From assembly GCF_041260155.1 (NCBI RefSeq), contig NW_027248397.1, forward strand, positions 124,001 through 188,000: a stretch of 64,000 nucleotides of DNA, written 5' to 3'. This document shows, piece after piece, positions 57,403 to 64,000 of the stretch; position 1 is the first letter of the stretch, and each line of letters begins with the position of its first letter. The notes beneath the pieces are model-generated. The model searched no databases. It had not been told where the DNA came from and worked only from the letters and a program-made list of their open reading frames with translations. Position numbers and translations under genes: made by a program. This DNA comes from Ptychodera flava. Its lineage: Eukaryota; Hemichordata; Enteropneusta; Ptychoderidae.

Positions 57403-59113
57403 TAGTTAACTAGATCTCTGAATATGATTGTTTTATGATAGCGTTATTTCATATTCATGTCTCCGTTGAATTCATTTTATCACCTTCTAAAACGGGGAGG
57501 TATTAAGGAGAGTCAGCATGACACATAAGCTGAAATGTACACAATGCACAATATACACGTGTTTGTTGATTCTACAGAACCTGATCGACGATGACATGAA
57601 CAGCTTCTTTCAAATTGCACAGTGCTAAACCGTGAGCAAAATGGCATCAAACAAAATTTACACTGTTCACTTTATGTTTCCAAAATACTGCACTTAGGCT
57701 GACCAGCTCTTGGCCTGAATCCCCATAGACCGAACAAATTGCCAACTCCCCTGGTCTGTGTACCAAAATAGAATATGGCGTCGGCCTTTGTCTTTGGTGC
57801 ACAGAACTTAACGCTCTTAGTTGCCTCACGACAGACAGGAACGAATACTGTCAAACCTGTCAGCGACTCGGAGCACATTGATAATAATGATGAAGGAGTT
57901 TTCAATTAGCTACACGTAGAACTTTGGCATGCCGTAAACGAAAGTACTATATGAGACATCCATGCTCAATGCCAAATGTCAATTACCAGTTACTTCGAAT
58001 TCGTTCGCAAAGAACGGATATATAAAATATACTCGGAATGATAGTGACTTAATGAGTAGCCTAAAATTGTGTTAATGTAGAATGTCCTGCTAGACGGTGG
58101 ATTTAACTCACGGTGCACTATAACCATCGATATTGTCATCTTGGATGAAAGGCAATACTTTAAAAGTTTTGAGTAAGTTACATTTAATGTAATTTAAGTA
58201 CCATTCACTGAGTTTGCTTAATATATGCAAGTTGAAGGAAAGTTAGTTCCTGTTGGTTTTGTGAGAGACTGTATATGATCAAACAGATTTTGTGTAAATT
58301 TTACAAAAATTGTTGTCAACAGTTTTAACGTTCAAATGACATCAAAACAGAATAAGTATACGATAAGTTGAATGAATTCGCTGACCTCAATCAAATTTCA
58401 TTTGTTATTTTATTTAGTGGACGCAAGGTTTGCTGACAGTCGCAATAATGATACATCACCATTGCTCAGATTAGAGATATCACCTTCCCTAACAGTGTCA
58501 CGCTCAGAACCAGAATACGCGAATTCAAGACTTACACGATCATACCAATAAATTCGCACGAAAAGTGTTTGCAGATTTAATTTTATAGATGGAATAGAAC
58601 GTATGAGACAACTTGAAATGTGGGTCAAAATCTAACAAATGAACCAGTCCGTAATAAAGCCTAAGAGAGCTTGATCGTTGCTTGCAAAATGAGGTATTGT
58701 AAAAACATAAATGGGAGATTACATAGGGTTTACATTAGATATTCAATTAAATACAATTCTGTTTCAAAAAGTCGCAAAAGGAAACAATTTGTCAAAGATT
58801 TGGTTTTGAATGGTGAAGAGTCGATGAGATGCTGAATGAACGCCTTGTACAACGTTCGTATGTACACACATAAATTGCCTTAGAATGCAAACACTATCGA
58901 CTTCACTCATTATTATGACGTACATTAAACACAAAATTCAAAAGCGAATTTGACCTCCTCGTTGCATGTTGATATGTCCTGTGTAATACTATTTCCTAAA
59001 TTTGCATATATGTAATTCAACGATCACAGGAGAAGAATATCTATGCCTGTTACAGCTTAGCGTCAAAGCGTTTGTAAGATGTTTTCAGAACCTTTCCACA
59101 AACCGCAAGATCC
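57403..59113. other. No gene supported
   Basis: Minus-strand frames at 57647-57905 and 58410-58628 look mildly protein-like (for example TKSVKFCAPKTKADAIFYFG) but have no recognised motif or splice partner. Confidence 0.4.
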
Positions 59114-59287
59114 CAAAAATTCACTTATTTTGGTCTTGGTGTTATCAGAGCAATGGTTATGTGTCACAGTTGTGAGTGTGAGCAAACCTGGCGTCCACTT
59201 TAAAAAAATCACTTATTATGGTCTTGGTCTAATCAGAGCAATGGTTAATGTCACATTTGTGAGTGTGAGCAAACCTGGCGTCCACTA
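59114..59287. repeat. Tandem duplication, two copies of about 84-88 bp
   Basis: TTCACTTATTTTGGTCTTGG and ATCACTTATTATGGTCTTGG begin the copies. Both end with GAGTGTGAGCAAACCTGGCG. Confidence 0.92.
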
Positions 59288-60341
59288 AAATAAAATTTTC
59301 ATGAGTTACAAATGAAATAGTTTATAGGGTGATCGTGCAAGATATCATTGTATGAGTGTAAATCGACGAATGTTCATTCGTGAGAAATCCAATTCTTAAA
59401 CCGTTTCTTCCTTGTATCAGGGTTTGAAAGTTACGCTCCGTAAGTCAACAAACTCATGCCTCTTACGACGTAATCATTCACGCAAAAATATCGCCATGTA
59501 CCAAAACCAAACGAAAGCACTACAAATATAGAAATAAGTTATGCAAAGATAAATTTGAAACAGAAAACACCTTAAATTCTTTGTGAACACATCTTCCTGG
59601 TCATCATTGACAAAATTCGTTACAGTAACTTCACTTTAGCTAGGAACTCAAAGTGTTTGTTCAAAAAGGCACACATAACTTCTTCGACAAAACGTTTACT
59701 CAGTGACGTACTGAATCAGCCATTTGCGTGTGAGTAAAAAAACACAAATAGGTAATCCTAATTTTGTCATAGTGCAAAGAATCAGTCTTATCGTTCACAA
59801 AAATGTTTTTAGGAACACTTTTCGCCCGAAAGATTTACAAACTTTATTAAAGAAGTTGCCAAAATGTTATCCGAAAATTCCGATGAAATTACATAATTAT
59901 CGAAAATAAATGAGATAATCATCGAGGCAAAAGGTCGTATTGTTCTATTATCTTGTTTAATGCTGTATTTGAAAAATTAAAGAGTATATATAACAGGAAA
60001 GCATAATAAAAAATTAAACCTTAATTATCAAGCCTTACACCTCTTTTTTATAAACCAATACTTATTTCACTCAACGAATATTGAAGCCTTACATTTGCAT
60101 CTGAAATGATTATTAACCATTCGCTTTAAGTGTCACGCTATGTTAAACACTGAATAGTAGAGCCAGATTCTCCTTCTACCTTGTGATTGACCCTACAAAT
60201 ATTGACTTATGTCGTCGACTAATTAAAATCATGTTACTTATAAGCGGAAAAGTTCGACGGCCGTCTTCAATCAAGAACGAATATGTCAGGATTACATTTT
60301 GTTTTAAAGTTTTAAATAACGGAATTTTAGTTTAACAAGTA

Positions 60342-60445
60342 TGGGTTTTGTAAAACATCTCAAGTCCTCTTGCGTGGTAAAAGGTCGGCTTTTGTACTGC
60401 TACCTTTTACTATGTATGAGGACTTGAGTTGTTTTACCAAACCCA
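60342..60445. repeat. Hairpin, 104 bp
   Basis: Left arm TGGGTTTTGTAAAACATCTC then AAGTCCTC. Right arm GAGGACTTGAGTTGTTTTAC then CAAACCCA. The inner part also pairs (GGTAAAAGGT with ACCTTTTACT, partial). A small foldback MITE is likely. Confidence 0.85.
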
Positions 60446-61562
60446 AGTTTTATCATCTTTAAGCCTGGCTTCTTTTTCCACTGTGTCTACTGACTATAGT
60501 GAGACTTATCCTCACAGCTTCTACATAGTAAAAAAATAACTAATTACTTCTCTGTGGTGCTAATACTGTCTCGAACAGAAACATACAGATTTACAATTAT
60601 TTATACTTATACAAAAAATGGCTTCCGCTGCTACGCTTACCACGTATGAAAGTCGCAGGAGATATGACAAATCATAGTTGAGAGTTGTATTTATAGCGCT
60701 TACTGTATAAAAAATTAAATATAAATCACATATTTCAATGCCTATCAGGTTTTACACACCACTGTTTGCATATTACGTTTTCTGTATTTGAAAAATGAGT
60801 ACAACCTTACATGCAAATGCATATCAAATTAACGATGGATTCGCCTAAATCGGAAGTATTACAAAAATTACATGAAACAATTAAGATGTAAGTCACCCAA
60901 ATATTTACATGTGTGCATTAGAAAGGATGTTCGATTACATGTGTCATTTAAATTGATTCTATATAAGTGTGGGCGTAAATCACATAAATTCTATCAACAC
61001 AAAAAAGAAACAAGCAAAGAAAATTAGATCCAGGACCTCAAAAATGCAATGCCGAATCCAATAAGTAAAATCTTACATTCCAATCCTAAAACTGCTGATA
61101 TCAACTACTAAACACAATTGCATTATAATCAACTTTAAAATGTCCTTGCAGTATAATGAGTGGTCTATAATCTATACCATTTTCTCACGTTATGCTAACA
61201 TCGTTGCAATGACAAGGAGTCATTGTACATGTAAAACTTAATTTAGACAAGTTTACATTTATGCTGTGAATCGGTAATCATTGTGTTCTGTCAAGGACTC
61301 ACATAGGGATACATCGGTATAATAGGCAATACTTGATAATATGATATACCATAATGCATTTTATCATTCGGAAAGACATACCCGTGTTCCATGGTCTACC
61401 AAATTCTATGTAATGTGTCACCGGTCACTGCTCTCAATTTATTGAAGGAAGGTAACGTGAAGGTCATCATGGAGTTGAATATTTGGACAAGGGATAATTC
61501 ATGAAGTATTATGTATATTTATGTGTAATTCACATTCAATTCACTATATATACAATAGGAGA
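60446..61562. other. No gene seen
   Basis: AT-rich sequence downstream of the Roco gene's stop. It probably includes its 3' untranslated region, but no clear polyadenylation signal could be fixed. Confidence 0.4.
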
Positions 61563-64000
61563 TTAACTTGGAGTCTGAAGTATCTTATGATGTTCCTCAC
61601 ACACCCATATAATTCTTTTCCCGTATGCCACAGGGATAAGGTCGCCAAATATACCATCTTCATCGTTTTTCCCGAGAAATCTTTGAAATTCCCGTCGACT
61701 AAGACCTGTACTTCTATTTAACATTTTCTCAGATTCGTCATGAGATTCTCGTAGTATTTCGTTCAATGCCGGACACTGACTTTTAAAATCCTTGATGAAT
61801 TCTGTAAGCAGGGTATTAGTCACTGTTGAGACATTAGATATGGCTGCTGCAGAAACTGTTTGGCCAGGAATGAAACCAACAAACGGCTGCCTTCTGCATG
61901 ATTTTCAATACTCTACAGATATGTTTTCCATACTTTTTAACAAAGCTGTTCACTTTGCGGATTCGATATCCAGGAGAATCTACAAAGTGCAATAATTCAG
62001 GACATTCGCAAAGTAAGTGAACCGCATAGCCATCATAGAGATGGGACAAAACCTTGTGTGCCAATCGGGCTAGCGGGGATATGGCATCGATGTTTACAGG
62101 TAAAATTATGAAACGACTCGGACAATACTTATCATCCAGTGCAGCAAGTATGTCACTGTGGAACTCTGTTCTGTCAACACCATTCCACAGTAACAAATCT
62201 TTTCTACTAGAAAAGTTGTGACCCGAAAATTTGGAACAAATGTGATATTCGTCAACCTTCATAATTACCCCAATGTCGTCTTTACGCAGCATAACACAAT
62301 GGGGACAGGCCAGTGTTTCGGAGATGTTCATATTGACATTGTTGTACAAATGGCCCTTGCTAACATCCATAACAACCCCCTTAAGTTGATTTACGATGCA
62401 ACAAGCCTGTGGTCCCCTTGCACTGATTAGGATGCTGTTACTATGATAAAGCATTTCATATCGAACATGATGGGGAGCATCATCAAAATCACTGCATACT
62501 TTGCTACATTCAGTACAAAGAGGCACTCTGTCACGACAATGGAAGACGATGTTGTTTCTTGTGTACTTTGGTTTTATCCCCTGTACGATGTCCATTCCTT
62601 TGTTCACTGCAACTATGAGATCACAGAAAAATAAAGGCGGAAGAAAGCTAAATCTACACAACAGACTAGCTTGTTTCTCTTCACGGTTTGGATAAGGAAA
62701 CCAAACATCATTACGACTAGGCTGGCCGACAGGTAGCTTACAAGGAAACAAATATTGCTGCTTCGATTGAGGGACTGAATCTTGATTTTCTATCTCACTA
62801 TAAGGGAAACAAACACGCATCGATACAAACACTTCCAAAAGCGCATCGTGATGCTTAATATCAACATCTTTCCAAGCTTTCTTCAAGTTTTGCATGTTTA
62901 ATATTCCATTACTGTCTATGTATTCCTCAGTACTTCCGTCCTCCCTGTCATATGATATCAACGTCCTCAATATATTTGCTAACCATTGAGCATCTAGAAC
63001 GACAACGTTATCCTTGAAACCATTCCCTGATTTTGATCTATCTAAAACGATGTCACCTTGACTGCAAAGAAAGCTTGTTGCATTCTGTATTGCTTTCTGG
63101 TTCTCAATTCCAATATCGATGGCAATAGTTTCATACTCATGGTACGATATCAGTGGATTTGTACGTTTAAAACCTTCGGATTTAAGTTTTTCTCGAAGTA
63201 GATGCCACCTTTCTGGAATATCTGGATTTGATGACTTTATAGTATCTAAGCTTACTTTTGTCAATTCTCTCTTGACTTGCTGTATGCTTTTGTTTTCACT
63301 TGAAAACATACGTTTCGGAAATTGTTCTGTACAGGAAACCTCAAAATATCCGAGAATGTGAGGGAATGATACAATGACCTTCTCCTTAGAATCGGCTTTG
63401 ACTTCTTCAAGGCCTTCTTTAGTTTCATGAACAACAACGTAGCCTGCTAATCCACCAACCTTACTTTCTCTCCTTAATTGTTTAGGGTTTTTACATATCA
63501 GACAACTTTCGTTTAGACTTTTTGCATAATGCCAAAGATGATATTGTCTTACCTCACGCATTTGCTCACAAAACCTCTGCCATATGTTTTCGAGTACATC
63601 TTTGTTTAACATAGGTGCATCAGCATGGGTGCCAACTAACAAAACTGCGGAATTTGGTGCGTAAGAGAAGATTGTCTGCAACCACAGTTTTACTCTGCCA
63701 ACCTGGTGCAACGATGAAGTGTTTGATACGGATGTGCCAATGGAAAATTTACTAAGATCATATACGACAACGAAAACACTGTCATCTGTAATGAACAACG
63801 AGTGCGATTCCAAAAAATCGACATCTCCGGCAAAGTCAAAGATCGTCAATTTTAAAGAAGTCTTATCCAAGAATAACTCAGAAACTGTGATGCCATCTGT
63901 TTTCTGAACATCTTGTTTTTTGTCTCCAGTCAGTGCTTTTACAAGGCTTGTTTTTCCAACGCCTTCATGGCCAACCAGTATTACCTTTACATTGTCATTA
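61563..64000 (-). CDS. Roc-COR (Roco family) GTPase, partial, one frame change near the C-terminus
   Basis: The open frame enters from the right edge. GHEGVGKTSLVK (63.94-63.97 kb) is the P-loop of the Roc GTPase domain. DFAGD is the G3 motif and THAD takes the place of the TKxD/NKxD G4 motif. COR follows: LISYHEYETIAIDIGIENQK, then VVVLDAQWLANILRTLISYD and QYLFPCKLPVGQ. The C-terminal part includes GYAVHLLCECPELLHFVDSP. Roco proteins are intracellular GTPases in which COR mediates dimerisation. This one most resembles the LRR-Roc-COR proteins without a kinase (MFHAS1-type) that are expanded in invertebrate deuterostomes, but the LRR part would lie beyond the window. No intron is seen over 2.4 kb. 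The first frame stops at 61834. The family-like ending FGDLIPVAYG, IIWVCEEHHKI continues in another frame to 61563, so a shift lies within about 61876-61908. Confidence 0.88.

Noticed and set aside
62218-63361. Plus-strand frames of 62-80 codons opposite the Roco gene
   Set aside because: Antisense shadows of the much longer, motif-bearing minus-strand frame.

Overview
The window looks like a metazoan nuclear genome, most plausibly a marine invertebrate and perhaps an invertebrate deuterostome such as a hemichordate or lancelet. Its genes are split into many short exons with GT-AG introns. The spaces between them are AT-rich and crowded with short DNA-transposon relics, foldbacks, satellites and microsatellites. 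The species call is an inference from gene types and repeat style, and no search was run.

Genes. The central feature is a minus-strand gene for a membrane-anchored M1 zinc aminopeptidase (aminopeptidase N-like), from the start at 38320 to the stop at 22571. Sixteen exons were placed by reading frame, splice sites and family motifs. One short exon between 25.1 and 26.6 kb was not found, and exon 5 carries one base more than the reading frame allows. At the right edge (64000 to 61563, minus) lies most of a Roc-COR (Roco) GTPase, cut by the window end inside its N-terminal part, with one frame change near its C-terminus. Two host-gene relics lie nearby on the minus strand: the C-terminal exons of a carboxylesterase/cholinesterase-like gene (43.5-44.1 kb, with several lesions) and a short helical-plus-SAM gene relic (17.06-18.14 kb). 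Weaker candidates are a first exon at 633-756, a signal-peptide ORF at 42787-43023 and a two-exon candidate at 54.4-55.0 kb.

Mobile DNA. A decayed Crypton-type tyrosine recombinase gene lies at 45.74-47.01 kb. It is bracketed by two long hairpins (44.37-44.53 and 47.85-47.97 kb) that both carry TGACGTCA in their arms. The right hairpin is also the left subterminal hairpin of a 1.6 kb terminal-inverted-repeat (TIR) element (47832-49406), and a fragment of that element recurs at 2.2-2.4 kb. A roughly 345-bp MITE family with imperfect inverted ends and TTAA at its borders occurs seven times between 18.6 and 42.4 kb, in and around the aminopeptidase gene. A second TTAA-bordered MITE is at 21834-22242. 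CACTG-ended MITEs are at 51526-51743 and probably 57010-57402. A tiny GGGACTAT foldback family has three copies.

Tandem DNA. There are a roughly 185-bp satellite (2.6-3.5 kb), a degenerate roughly 150-bp array (4.6-5.2 kb), a 50-bp minisatellite whose units are near-perfect palindromes (6.0-6.15 kb), a 552-bp tandem duplication (8.2-9.3 kb), a long ACAGT pentanucleotide array inside the aminopeptidase gene (26 kb), and TA tracts at 43.3, 44.3, 49.4 and 49.7 kb. The first 17 kb and the stretches 51.7-54.4 and 57.4-61.5 kb hold no gene that could be supported. No virus-like or LTR element was recognised.
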